Below are positions 33,673-42,739 of a stretch of 64,000 nucleotides of DNA, in pieces; position 1 is the first letter of the stretch, and the number at the start of each line of letters is the position of its first letter. The position numbers and the translations under genes are program-made. This stretch comes from Phycisphaerae bacterium RAS1 (GTDB taxonomy: Bacteria > Planctomycetota > Phycisphaerae > UBA1845 > Fen-1342), in assembly GCA_007859745.1 (NCBI GenBank), contig SMLU01000002.1, positions 736,942 through 800,941 of the forward strand. Direction: 5' to 3'. The notes below the pieces were generated by a model that saw only the letters and a list, made by a program, of their open reading frames with translations, was not told where the DNA came from and searched no databases.

Positions 33673-34015
33673 GGCGTGCTGAAGCCTGTTCTTCCTCGGT
33701 TTGAAGCCGGCGCCGCAGCGGGACGATCGTGCGGCCGGCGCGCGAGGCTCGGAGGAGGCGAGTGACCCGCAGGCGCGCCATTATATCGTGAGACGGAGCG
33801 GGCGCGGGTTCTGACCGGCTGGCCCGCTGGTTGTCGTCTTCTGTCGTGGGCGGCGCGGGCCGCTTGCCTTCGAGCCGCTCGCGGCGGATACTCCGAAGAG
33901 AGCGCCCGAACCGAACCTAGAGAGCCTTACCGAATCCTATGAAATTGACTCGTGGGCTGTCGCCGCAGGCGCCCGGATGCGTCTGCGGGGCGTGCGTACG
34001 CGGCGGATTCCTTAT
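33673..34015. other. Divergent spacer upstream of the amidohydrolase cluster
   Basis: This 343-base region separates hppD from the first amidohydrolase-like gene and should hold the promoter of the eight-gene cluster. I see TTGACT at about 33,945 but no convincing -10 at the right distance, and the hppD-side TATAAT at 33,780. There is no inverted-repeat element here, in contrast to most spacers in the window. Confidence 0.4.
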
Positions 34016-35539
34016 ATGAATGACAGTCGATTCCTCCGGACTCCAGCGACGCCTCGCGCCGCACGCGACGCGCGGCGCCGGGTTGCGCTGGCCTGTATCG
34101 TCGCGTGCTGGCCAGCCACCTGCTTTGCTCAGCTTCGTCCGACGATCATCCAGAACGCGACCATCCTCGTCGGCGACGGCACGGTGATCGAAAAGGGGTC
34201 GGTGTCTATCAAGGGCGACGAAGTCTTCCAGGTGGGCGAAGTCGAAGCCGGGATGCTCGCGAAGAAGATCAACGCCGAGGGCCGCTTCGTTACGCCCGGT
34301 TTGATCGACGTCTGGAGCACGCTCGGACAGGCATTCGACGCGCCGCCCGGGCAGGCCACGGGCCGCGCGGCCGACGGCTTCAATCGCTATGACACCGACG
34401 TGATCGCCACGGCGCTTTCGGGCGGCGTGACGACGATCTACCTGCCGGCGCGCACCGCCCGCGAATTTGGCGGCGTGGGCGCCGTCGTGCGCCTGATCCC
34501 AGGCGGCGACGAGCTGGTGATGAACAACCAGTCCGCGGTCTGCGCGGCGCTGGGCGTGCGGGATGAGCCGCCGCTGACGCGGGTCCGAGCCGGTCGCGAC
34601 TTTCGCAAGGCGCTCAGTGACGCCAAGGACTACCGCGAAGCCAAAGACACCTATCAGGAAGAGCTGAAGGAATACGAGAAGAAGCTCAAGGAGCAGGCGG
34701 ACAAGGAGAAATCAGCGAGCAAACCGGCCGCCGGGCCGGGCAAAGGCCCTGCGTCCAAGCCTGCTGATTCAAAACCGGAAACGACCAGCAAGCCGACAAA
34801 AAAGAAGAAAAAGTCCCCGACACCCGGCGGCGCCGGACCAGGCGCTGGACCGGGCGGTCCGCCGGGCGAGAAGAAGGACAGTGCCGGCGAGAGCAAGGAT
34901 AAGAAAGACGAGGTCAAAAAGCCGGCTGAACCACCGCGCGACCCCGCCAAGGAAACGCTGATCAAGGTCCTGGATGGCGACCTGCCGCTGCGGGTCGAAG
35001 TGCACCGCCCGGAGGACATACTCTCGGTCCTCGCGATCGCGAAGGAATTCAACGTCCGCCTGATCCTGGAGGGGGCCACGGGGGCGCACCACGTGGCGGA
35101 CCAGATCGCCAAGGCCGAGGTTCCGGTCGTGCTCGGCCCGCCGCCGCCGTCGATGCTCTATTCCAGCGGTTCAAGCCGGTTCGCGTCGCCGGACGCGCTG
35201 AGCGTACTGCTAAAATCAAAGGTGAAGTGCTATCTGGGCAGCGGCCCGTCGGCCGATGAGGCCGCACCGACGCTGTCCTTGCGGGCGGCGCGGGCGGTCG
35301 CGGACGGCCTGGACGCGAATCTGGCGCTGAAGCTTCTGACCGCGGATGCGGCGGAGTTTCTCAAGCTCAGCCGCAAGCTCGGGCGCGTGGCGCCGGGGCT
35401 TTCGGCTGACCTCGTTGTCTGGAGCGCCCATCCGCTCAGCCCGACGGCGCGCGTCGAGCGCGTCTTCATCGCCGGCAGCGAAGTCTATCGCGACGGAAAG
35501 CTGAAGCTCGCGGCCGCGGACGATGAGGAGGAGGACTAG
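34016..35539 (+). CDS. Amidohydrolase-superfamily pseudoenzyme, cluster member 1 (Lys-rich insertion)
   Basis: The 507-residue exported protein has a signal sequence (VALACIVACWPATCFAQL) and the N-terminal composite domain, ending FVTPGLIDVWSTLGQAF. The family's PGLIDxHxH is altered to W100 and T102, so both beta-1 metal histidines are lost. The beta-5 motif is LRVEVHRPEDI (normally HAHRADDI), and the beta-6 and beta-8 ligands are replaced (ILEGATGAH, LGSGPS). A Lys/Pro/Gly-rich insertion of about 100 residues (about residues 205-310) lies in the middle. The C-terminal LGRVAPGLSADLVVWSAHPL framing motif is intact. First gene of the cluster; it overlaps the next as TAGTG. Confidence 0.8.
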   Translation: MNDSRFLRTPATPRAARDARRRVALACIVACWPATCFAQLRPTIIQNATILVGDGTVIEKGSVSIKGDEVFQVGEVEAGMLAKKINAEGRFVTPGLIDVWSTLGQAFDAPPGQATGRAADGFNRYDTDVIATALSGGVTTIYLPARTAREFGGVGAVVRLIPGGDELVMNNQSAVCAALGVRDEPPLTRVRAGRDFRKALSDAKDYREAKDTYQEELKEYEKKLKEQADKEKSASKPAAGPGKGPASKPADSKPETTSKPTKKKKKSPTPGGAGPGAGPGGPPGEKKDSAGESKDKKDEVKKPAEPPRDPAKETLIKVLDGDLPLRVEVHRPEDILSVLAIAKEFNVRLILEGATGAHHVADQIAKAEVPVVLGPPPPSMLYSSGSSRFASPDALSVLLKSKVKCYLGSGPSADEAAPTLSLRAARAVADGLDANLALKLLTADAAEFLKLSRKLGRVAPGLSADLVVWSAHPLSPTARVERVFIAGSEVYRDGKLKLAAADDEEED

Positions 35540-36753
35540 TGTCGCACCTCGCAAGTTCGGCTGCTCGGCCGAAGCGCCTCGGCGCCCGAATCGCGCGCGG
35601 CGGGCGGAGCTGTGCACTTCCCGCAATGCTGCTGGCGGCGCTTGTTCTCGGTGGGTCGGGCGAGACCGCCGCCGCTGACAAAGCGATCGTCGTTCGTGCC
35701 GCGCGACTGGTCACACCCGACGGCGAGCTTCAGGACGGCGGCCTGGTCGTCATTCGCGACGGTAAAATCGCGCAGGTGGGTGAGACGGCGCCGGCCGACG
35801 CCGTCATTCATGAGTACGACGACGCCGCGATCTGCCCCGGGCTGATCGACGTCGCTGCCGCGCTGGGGGCTTTCGGAAATCTCAGCGAAAACCAGTCCGC
35901 GCTGCAGCCGGCCGCGGCGGCGCGCGACGCTCTCGACCGCTTCGCACCCCAGCTTGACGCGGCGCTGCGCAGCGGCGTAACCGCCTTCGCCTTGTCGCCC
36001 GACGATCAGAACCTGGTCGGCGGACGGATCGCAATCTGCCGCAGCGGCGGCGCCGGCGTCGGAGGTCTGATTGCGCCGGACGGGCCGATGAAGCTCTCGC
36101 TGTCGCCGGACGTGTTCAAGTCCGACCGTGAGCCGACGTCGCGCACCGGGGCCCTGCTCATGCTCCGCAGCGCGATCGAATCGGCCCGCAGCGGGAAGGC
36201 GGCGGCGGGCGATGCACTGGCGCAACTGGCCGCCGGCAAGATTCCGGCGATTGTCAGCGCTCCCAGCGGCGCCGACGCACTGGCGGCGTCGGAGATGGTC
36301 GAGGACTACGGCCTGAAGCTGACCATCATGCACACACGCGACGCGCTGGACGTCGCCGGCGAGGTCGCGCGTCGCAAGGTCGGCGTTATCGTCGGCCCGC
36401 TGACATGGAACAGCTCGCGGCGCGAGACGGCGGCCGCCGCGGCATACGAGAAAGCCGGGGTCCCCGTGGCGATCGCCGGCGGGGCGCCTCTCTTTTCGGC
36501 CGACAGCGTGCGGCTCGGCGCCGCCCTGGCGGCGCGCGGCGGACTGTCGGCGGCGGCGGCCCGGCGGGCGATCACAAGCAACGCGGCGGCGGTCCTGGGC
36601 ATGAGCGAGCGGCTCGGCGCGGTCAAGCCGGGCCTGGAAGCGGATATCGTCCTTTTCTCGGGCGATCCGATCGACCTTCGATCACGGGTATTGGCGGTTT
36701 ACGTCGGCGGGCGACGGGTGTACCTGGCGCCGGCCGATGCGGATGAGCAGTAG
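35539..36753 (+). CDS. Amidohydrolase-superfamily pseudoenzyme, cluster member 2
   Basis: The 404-residue product starts at GTG overlapping the previous stop. A signal-like segment (ALPAMLLAALVLGGSGETAA) precedes the composite domain. At the HxH position it reads PGLIDVAAALG (A106, A108). The beta-5 motif is PAIVSAPSGADAL with no histidine, beta-6 keeps a His in LTIMHTRDAL, and beta-8 is IAGGAPL without Asp. The C-terminal LGAVKPGLEADIVLFSGDPI is typical of the fold. The TAG stop is the first triplet of a family D repeat. Confidence 0.8.
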   Translation: MSHLASSAARPKRLGARIARGGRSCALPAMLLAALVLGGSGETAAADKAIVVRAARLVTPDGELQDGGLVVIRDGKIAQVGETAPADAVIHEYDDAAICPGLIDVAAALGAFGNLSENQSALQPAAAARDALDRFAPQLDAALRSGVTAFALSPDDQNLVGGRIAICRSGGAGVGGLIAPDGPMKLSLSPDVFKSDREPTSRTGALLMLRSAIESARSGKAAAGDALAQLAAGKIPAIVSAPSGADALAASEMVEDYGLKLTIMHTRDALDVAGEVARRKVGVIVGPLTWNSSRRETAAAAAYEKAGVPVAIAGGAPLFSADSVRLGAALAARGGLSAAAARRAITSNAAAVLGMSERLGAVKPGLEADIVLFSGDPIDLRSRVLAVYVGGRRVYLAPADADEQ

Positions 36754-36783
36754 CGCCGGACCTCCGTGGTCCGACGGCACGCA
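36751..36783. repeat. Family D half element providing a stop codon
   Basis: TAGCGCCGGACCTCCGTGGT followed by CCGACGGC begins with the stop codon of cluster member 2. It forms a short hairpin (CGGACCTCCGTGGTCCG). The next gene begins 15 bases later with AGGAG before its ATG. Confidence 0.65.
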
Positions 36784-36797
36784 CGCAGGAGATTGTC

Positions 36798-38351
36798 ATG
36801 AAAACCGCACGCACCATCGCACTGAGCCTGGCGCTCGTGGCATTCGTCGCGGCCGCCGCAGCCGAGGATGCCGCGATTCGCGCCGGCCGCGTCTGGACCG
36901 GCAAGGGTCCGGCTCTTGAGAACGCGCTGATCGTGATTCGCGACGGCAAGGTCGTGTCCGTTGCCGCCGGCGCGAACGCGCCCGACGGGGTCAAGACGCT
37001 GAAATACGAGGAGATGGTCGTGACGCCCGGCCTCGTGGACGCGGCCTGCGTCATCGATCCGGAAATCCCGCAGGTCGCATCGCTGCGCGACTTCGGCATG
37101 TGCCTGCGTTGCGCCGCCGCGCACCGTCTGCACCTCACGGCCGATCCGGCCCTGGGCGCGTCGGTCGACGGCTGCCCGCGCTGCGCCGCGGCGCATGCCG
37201 GCCATGCCGCCAGGAAGTCAATGCAGCCGACCTCGGCGCAGTTCTGGGCAAAGCTCGCCGCGGCCTCGGAGGCGACGGAGCATGACCATGCGGCCGGCGA
37301 CGCTTGCGGTCCGGGCTGCTCGGGTCCGCGTACGCTGGAGGACTTCGCCGAACTCGTCTCCTCCGGGCCATCCGCCAACCTGACCTGGGCCGAGCAATCA
37401 TCCGAAGTGACGCCGCATTGCAGCGTGCTCGACGCGGTCAATTTCTCGTCGCGTGATTTTCGCGTGCTGCTGAGCAGCGGCGTGACCACCATCTACGTCA
37501 GCCCGGACACGGCCGCCGTCATCGGGGCGCGCGGGGCCGTGGTGAAGACGGGTGGGCCCCTCGCCGGGCGTGTTGTCCGCAAACAGGACAGCGTCCTGGC
37601 GGCGATGGGCGCCGATCCGGTCCGCCGCGGCCGCTTCAACAATCTTCCGCCGGGCCGTGGCGGCGACGTCTCGTTCATGACGCGGCGGCCGACGACGCGC
37701 ATGGGCGTGGACTTCGTGTTCCGCAAGGCGTTTTACGACGCAATGCGCGTCGCGGAGGGAATGGAGCTGCACGGCGCGGACGCGCCCCCGGCGCCCGCGG
37801 TCCCGGTGTTGCAGGAGATTCTCGCCGGCAAGACGCCCCTGCGCGTGCAGGCGCGCCTGCAACACGACATTCTCAACGCGCTGCGGCTGGCGCGCGAGTT
37901 CAAGCTGAGCATGACGCTTCAGGAAGCGGTCGAGGCCTACAAATGCCTCGACCAGATCAAGGCCGCCGGATTTCCGCTGATCTACGGCCCGATCTTCGAT
38001 CGGCCCAGCGGCTGGCGGGCGTTCACGGGCGAGGCGACCGAGCCGCGGCTGACGACGCCCGCGGCCCTGCGCGACGCTGGCATCCGCTTCTGCCTGACGG
38101 CGAGCGAAGGCCGCGACGAGTCCGGATTGGTCCGGCAGGCGATGGTTGCGGCGCGCTACGGCCTGTCGGAAGACGACGCGCTGGCCGCGGTGACGCGCGT
38201 CCCGGCTGAGCTGATGGGACTTGCCGAGCGCGTCGGCACGCTCGCGGCCGGCGCCGATGCGGACCTCGTGGTCTGGACCGGCGATCCGCTCGACGCGACC
38301 AGCCGCGTGAAGATGGTGATGATCGAGGGCAAGGTGGTGTATGAAGAGTAG
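36798..38351 (+). CDS. Amidohydrolase-superfamily pseudoenzyme, cluster member 3, with Cys/His-rich insertion
   Basis: The 517-residue product has a signal peptide (TIALSLALVAFVAAAAAE). Where the family has PGLIDxHxH it reads PGLVDAACVID (A83, V85). Directly after this comes a Cys/His-rich stretch: C102-x2-C105-x3-H109, C126-x2-C129-x3-H133, H162, H164, C170 and C174 (text MCLRCAAAH, GCPRCAAAH, EHDHAAGDACGPGC). It could bind one or two metals. The beta-5 text is LRVQARLQHDILNA, beta-6 is LQEAVEAY and beta-8 is LTASEGRDES, so the normal site is absent. AGGAG precedes the start; the end overlaps member 4. Confidence 0.8.
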   Translation: MKTARTIALSLALVAFVAAAAAEDAAIRAGRVWTGKGPALENALIVIRDGKVVSVAAGANAPDGVKTLKYEEMVVTPGLVDAACVIDPEIPQVASLRDFGMCLRCAAAHRLHLTADPALGASVDGCPRCAAAHAGHAARKSMQPTSAQFWAKLAAASEATEHDHAAGDACGPGCSGPRTLEDFAELVSSGPSANLTWAEQSSEVTPHCSVLDAVNFSSRDFRVLLSSGVTTIYVSPDTAAVIGARGAVVKTGGPLAGRVVRKQDSVLAAMGADPVRRGRFNNLPPGRGGDVSFMTRRPTTRMGVDFVFRKAFYDAMRVAEGMELHGADAPPAPAVPVLQEILAGKTPLRVQARLQHDILNALRLAREFKLSMTLQEAVEAYKCLDQIKAAGFPLIYGPIFDRPSGWRAFTGEATEPRLTTPAALRDAGIRFCLTASEGRDESGLVRQAMVAARYGLSEDDALAAVTRVPAELMGLAERVGTLAAGADADLVVWTGDPLDATSRVKMVMIEGKVVYEE

Positions 38352-39828
38352 CGAGTGGCGAGTAGCGAGTAGCGAGTTGAATGCGGAACGGCGAATGACA
38401 AATCGCGAAGGTCGAATGCCGAATGTTGAATGTCGAATGCCAAACGGGGCGCGCTTGCGCTGTGCACGCCGATCGCTTCTGGCCGCCCTTTCGATATTCG
38501 CCATTCGACATTCGACATTCGCGCTTGCCGCTCCCCCGCCGGACAAGATCGCTCTCACCAACGTCCGCATCATCCCGGTTGTCGGCGCGCCGATCGGCAA
38601 GGGCACGCTGCTGATCGAAAACGGCAAGATCGCCGCGGTCGGTGAGAAGGTGGAAACGCCCTTCGACGCGCGCGTCTTCGACCTGGCCGGCAAAGTGCTG
38701 TTTCCCGGCTCTTTCATCGCCGACACGTGGCGCGGACTGGACGGCGCCAACGAGTCGCGTCCCGTGACGCCGCAGCTCGATGCGTATGACGCCATCGACC
38801 CGTCGCAGCTTTTCTTCGAGGACTGTCTGCGGCTGGGAACGACCGCGGTGCACGTCATGCCGGGCAACAACACGGTCATCGGCGGGCTGGGGCGCGTTGT
38901 GCGGCCGATCGGACTCGTGCCCGACGAGATGATGCTGGCCGACGCGGCCTTCGCGAAGATCGCGGTTACGCCGAAGTTCGGCCATGACCGCATGCTCCAG
39001 CTCTCGATGCTCCGCGAGGCCTTCGCCGAGCTGGACGACTTCCTCAACAAGCTGGCCGAGCGCAAGTACGAGGAGAAGCTGGCCGAGGAAGAGAAAAAGA
39101 TCGACGTGCTGCCGGCCGAGGCGCGCAAACGCGGCAAGGACCTGATCACGCCCGGGGACATCGACGACCAGCATCGCAACCTCTTGCGGCTGCGCGGCGG
39201 GCAGGTGCGGGTGGACGGCGCCGATGGACCCACGCTCTTCAAGCCGCTGGGCGCGGTGATGTACTGCGGTGCGGCGATGGACGTGGCCCCGGCGCTGCAG
39301 CTCGCGAAGGACAACGGATTCCTCGAGCGCACGGTGCTTTCGCTGGGGGCCGAGTGTTTCAAGGCGGTCAAGGAGTTGAAGAAGGCGGCCCGGCCAGTGG
39401 TGCTGCCGGCGGAACTGATCTATCGCGAGGTCGATCCATTTACGGGCGAAATCCGCGAGACCTTCATGGCGCGAAAGCTGTTTGACGCCGGGCTGCTGAT
39501 CGCCCTGGCGCCGGGGCCGGAAGACTCGCTTTCCGAGCGCGTGCTGACCTACCAGGCGGCCCGCTGCGTGCGTTTCGGCGTGCCGCGAGACGAGGCGCTG
39601 AAGGCGATTACGCTGAATCCGGCGAAGATGCTGGGGCTGGGCGACCGGCTCGGCTCGCTGGAAGCGGGAAAAGACGCCACGCTGGTGGTTTACAGCGGCG
39701 ACCCTCTCGATTTCAACAGCGTGGTCGAGAAAGTGTTTATTGACGGCATTCTCGCCTATCAACGTGAGAAGGACGTGCGCCTGCAGCGGCTGCTCTCCAC
39801 GGGTCAGGATGCGAAAGATGATCGATAG
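38341..39828 (+). CDS. Amidohydrolase-superfamily pseudoenzyme, cluster member 4, repeat-derived N-terminus
   Basis: The 495-residue product begins inside a family F repeat, overlapping the previous stop by 11 bases. Residues 1-62 are repeat-encoded and include the only signal-peptide-like segment (RRSLLAALSIFAIRHSTFA). Alternative ATGs at codons 19, 26 and 33 also lie in the repeat. At the HxH position it reads LFPGSFIADTWRG (D128, W130). Beta-5 is GAVMYCGAAMDVAP, beta-6 VLSLGAECF and beta-8 LIALAPGPEDS, so no standard metal site remains. A charged helical stretch (about residues 225-260) and LGSLEAGKDATLVVYSGDPL are family-like. Confidence 0.75.
   Translation: MKSSEWRVASSELNAERRMTNREGRMPNVECRMPNGARLRCARRSLLAALSIFAIRHSTFALAAPPPDKIALTNVRIIPVVGAPIGKGTLLIENGKIAAVGEKVETPFDARVFDLAGKVLFPGSFIADTWRGLDGANESRPVTPQLDAYDAIDPSQLFFEDCLRLGTTAVHVMPGNNTVIGGLGRVVRPIGLVPDEMMLADAAFAKIAVTPKFGHDRMLQLSMLREAFAELDDFLNKLAERKYEEKLAEEEKKIDVLPAEARKRGKDLITPGDIDDQHRNLLRLRGGQVRVDGADGPTLFKPLGAVMYCGAAMDVAPALQLAKDNGFLERTVLSLGAECFKAVKELKKAARPVVLPAELIYREVDPFTGEIRETFMARKLFDAGLLIALAPGPEDSLSERVLTYQAARCVRFGVPRDEALKAITLNPAKMLGLGDRLGSLEAGKDATLVVYSGDPLDFNSVVEKVFIDGILAYQREKDVRLQRLLSTGQDAKDDR
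38345..38525. repeat. Family F element (AGCGAGT / AATGTCGAATG type)
   Basis: GAGTAGCGAGTGGCGAGTAG (38346 on) is followed by AATGTTGAATGTCGAATG near 38,420 and, inverted, CATTCGACATTCGACATTCG (38504-38523). Copies lie at 42,736-42,890, 44,105-44,142 and 48,318-48,362. This copy encodes the N-terminus of cluster member 4. Confidence 0.85.
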
Positions 39829-42739
39829 AACTAGCGCCTCAGCCGCGCGGGACTGTAGCGTCGGACCTCCGCGTCCGACGGCGCGTTTCGTCGCCCGTTT
39901 CGCCGCCGGGCGCGGAGGTCCGACGCTACGGCTCCGGGCGTGCGCGCTTCTGATCGCCTTCAGCGCGTCGTCGCTGGCCGACGCACCGGCGTCCTTCGCG
40001 CTCAAGGCCCGCGCGATCTACCCCGCGACGGCGGATGGGGCCGCACCGTTCATGCCCGGCGTCGTCATTGTCCGCGATGGCAAGATCGTTGCCGTCGGCG
40101 CCAAAAACGCGATCGAAATTCCGCCCGACCTGCCGGTCGTAAATTTACGCGACGCGAGCATCTGCCCCGGCTTCGTCTCGGCGGGCAGTTCCATCGCCGG
40201 CCGGCATCAGGGGGACTACGCGGTGGGCGGCGACTACCGCGCCATCGACGCCTACGACTCATACGCCCGCTACCAGCGCACGCTGGCGCGCGGCACGACG
40301 ACGGCTCATCTTGACCCCGGCGGCCACATGCTCGTGTCCGGACGCGGCGCGATCGTCAAGCTCGCCGGCGACGCGGCGCTGCGCGTCCTTTCGTCCGAGG
40401 CGGACCTCGCGATCAACCTGGGCGTCTTCGACCCGCCCGCGGTCCAGGAGCCGCCGTTCTACGCCTCGTCCGACGTGGCGATCCAGCCGGCAAAGCCGCA
40501 GCGGCCCGACTCGCGCCTGGGCCAGTTCCTGGAGCTCGACGAGCGCATCGCCGCGATCGGCAAGCCGCGACCGGCCGTCAAGCCGCGGCGCGTGGAGGAC
40601 CGGCCGGCGTGCGACGTGCACGGCCTAGGCTTCGAAGAGGCCTGGCAGGCGAAATTGCCGCTGCGCGTGCAGGTGCGGCTGGCCGCGGACATCGACGGCG
40701 CGATCCAGTTCGTCGCCAGACACAAACGGTCGGCCTACCTCGTCGGCGTCGCCGACGGCGGAAAACTCACCGACGACCTGCTTCGATCCGGCTTGCCGGT
40801 GGTCCTGCGCCTGGAAAGCGAATTTCGCCAGCCGGAGGCCAACCTTGGCGGCGATCCGGAGGCGTTCGAGCCGTCGCTGCGCGTCGCCGGCCAGCTCGCG
40901 CGGGCCCAGGGAAAGAGCGGCGCGGCTCTGAAAGTGGCTCTCTCTGGCCGCGAAGGCGACCTGGCGGAAGACCTGCGGATGGCAGCCGCCCTCGCGCGCC
41001 GCGGCGGCATGCCTGCGGACCAGGCGCTGGCGGCGATCACGCGCGTTCCGGCTGAGATCCTGGGCATCGACGGCCGCGTCGGCAGCCTGGCGCCGGGCAA
41101 GGACGCCGATCTGGTCGTTCTCAGCGATGACCCGACGCAACTGGCGGCGAGCGTCCTGCGCGTCTACGTGGACGGCGTGGCGGCGTTTTCCGCGCCGGAG
41201 ACCAAAGCGGTCGTGATCCGCGCCGGGCGCATCTGGGTGGGCGACGGCTCGGTGGTGCGCGACGGATCGATCCTCGTCGAAGACGGCAAGATCAAGGCCG
41301 TCGGGCAGCGCGTCGCCCAGCCTCCTTTCTCACAGGTTATCGACGCCGGCGCCGACGCGTTCGTCACGCCCGGCTTCATCGACGCCCACGGCCATCTCGG
41401 TCTGGAGGGCGACAAGTCGGCCGCGTCGGCCGATCTACCCATTCACCTGGCGATCGGCGTCGCGGGGCTGGACTTTCTGCGCGTGGCGCGCACCGGCGTG
41501 ACGACCGTGATGCTGGCGGCCTACAAGGTCGCGGCGGACGGCGGACGCATCGCCGCGATCAAGACCTTCGGCGCCAACCGCGACGACATGGTGACCCGCG
41601 ACGTCGCCGGTCTGAAGCTCTCCATCAAGGGCAAAGATCCGCTGACCGCGATCAAGCCGCTCCGCGACACGCTCGAAGCCGCCAAAAAATACGACGAACA
41701 ATGGAAAAAGTACTACGCCGATCTCGACAAGTGGGAGAAGGACAGAGCCGCCGGCGTGAAGCGCGCCGACAGCGTCAAGACCGAGGATCAGATCGAGACG
41801 GGCAAGGTCGATCCGATCACCGGCGTATGGGATTTCAAGCTCAGCGGCGGCCCGCTGCCCGAGGAAGTCACCGGCAGCATGACGCTGCGCCTGACGGGCA
41901 ATCAGATCGAAGGCCGCATGACCGCACCGGGCGCCGATGAGGAGGCCGTGCTCAGAGGCACGCTCGAGGGCGACGCGGTGCGGCTCGAAATCGAAGTGCC
42001 CGAGGAGTTTCCGTTCGGCAATCCGACCATCGAAGCAAAGCTCGACCGTGCCGATCACATGGCGGGCAAGGTCAACATCGGCAACCAGTTCTCGCTCGAC
42101 TTCGACGCGACGCGCACCAGCAAGGAGGCGGTCGAGTTCAAGGTGACGCGTAAGAAAAAGAAGACCAAGGACGGCCGCCCCGAGCCGCCGAAAATCAACG
42201 ACTCGCTGGAGCCCTGGCGCTCGCTGCTGGCGGGCAAGATCCCCGCCGTAATTGAGGCCGAGACGGCGGCCCAGATTGAAGCGGCGCTCAAGCTGTTCGT
42301 GGATGAGTACAAGACGAATGTGGTGCTGCTCGGAGCCGAGGACGCCGCGGACATCATCGACCAGGTCAAGGCCCGCAAGGATGCGGTCTCGATCATCGTT
42401 CCGCCGCAGATCGCCCGGCTTCGCGACCGCGTGCCCTACAGCCCGGCGGCGGACCTGGCCGGGCGCGGTGTTCGCGTGGGGCTGCAGAGCGACGCGGAGG
42501 ATGGCGCCCGCAACCTGCCGCTGATGGGGCTTTTCGCCGCTCAGGACGGCCTGGGCGGCGACGGGGCGCTGCGCGCCCTGACGATCGACGCGGCCAGGAT
42601 GTACCGCATCGACGATCGGCTGGGCTCGATCGAGGCCGGCAAAGACGCCGACCTGCTGATCTTCTCGGGACACCCGTTTGACGCCGGCAGCCGGCTGGAG
42701 CGCGTGATCGTCGCGGGGCGCGAGGTGAGAGATGAGTAG
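39818..42739 (+). CDS. Double amidohydrolase-superfamily protein, cluster member 5
   Basis: This 973-residue protein carries two tandem amidohydrolase modules. Residues about 14-54 come from a family D repeat, and the signal-like LRACALLIAFSASSLADA follows its right arm. Module 1 reads PGFVSAGSSIAG at the HxH position (G123, S125) and lacks the other ligands. Module 2 reads PGFIDAHGHLG (H524, H526) and has a beta-8 Asp-like LQSDAED, but the beta-5 and beta-6 histidines are missing (PAVIEAETAAQIE, VLLGAEDAA). A beta-rich insert (TGVWDFKLSG, GSMTLRLTGNQIEGRM) interrupts module 2. Its start overlaps the stop of member 4 by 11 bases; upstream ATGs at 39740 and 39809 are less likely. Confidence 0.78.
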   Translation: MIDRTSASAARDCSVGPPRPTARFVARFAAGRGGPTLRLRACALLIAFSASSLADAPASFALKARAIYPATADGAAPFMPGVVIVRDGKIVAVGAKNAIEIPPDLPVVNLRDASICPGFVSAGSSIAGRHQGDYAVGGDYRAIDAYDSYARYQRTLARGTTTAHLDPGGHMLVSGRGAIVKLAGDAALRVLSSEADLAINLGVFDPPAVQEPPFYASSDVAIQPAKPQRPDSRLGQFLELDERIAAIGKPRPAVKPRRVEDRPACDVHGLGFEEAWQAKLPLRVQVRLAADIDGAIQFVARHKRSAYLVGVADGGKLTDDLLRSGLPVVLRLESEFRQPEANLGGDPEAFEPSLRVAGQLARAQGKSGAALKVALSGREGDLAEDLRMAAALARRGGMPADQALAAITRVPAEILGIDGRVGSLAPGKDADLVVLSDDPTQLAASVLRVYVDGVAAFSAPETKAVVIRAGRIWVGDGSVVRDGSILVEDGKIKAVGQRVAQPPFSQVIDAGADAFVTPGFIDAHGHLGLEGDKSAASADLPIHLAIGVAGLDFLRVARTGVTTVMLAAYKVAADGGRIAAIKTFGANRDDMVTRDVAGLKLSIKGKDPLTAIKPLRDTLEAAKKYDEQWKKYYADLDKWEKDRAAGVKRADSVKTEDQIETGKVDPITGVWDFKLSGGPLPEEVTGSMTLRLTGNQIEGRMTAPGADEEAVLRGTLEGDAVRLEIEVPEEFPFGNPTIEAKLDRADHMAGKVNIGNQFSLDFDATRTSKEAVEFKVTRKKKKTKDGRPEPPKINDSLEPWRSLLAGKIPAVIEAETAAQIEAALKLFVDEYKTNVVLLGAEDAADIIDQVKARKDAVSIIVPPQIARLRDRVPYSPAADLAGRGVRVGLQSDAEDGARNLPLMGLFAAQDGLGGDGALRALTIDAARMYRIDDRLGSIEAGKDADLLIFSGHPFDAGSRLERVIVAGREVRDE
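39853..39932. repeat. Family D inverted repeat inside a coding region
   Basis: GTAGCGTCGGACCTCCGCGT (39857 on) pairs with GCGGAGGTCCGACGCTACGG (39911-39930). It lies within the N-terminal codons of cluster member 5 and encodes SVGPPRPTARF and RGGPTLRL. Confidence 0.85.

Noticed and set aside
37098-37212. c-type haem attachment in the Cys-rich insertion of cluster member 3
   Set aside because: The motifs are CxxCAAAH, not CxxCH, so they do not meet the haem c requirement.
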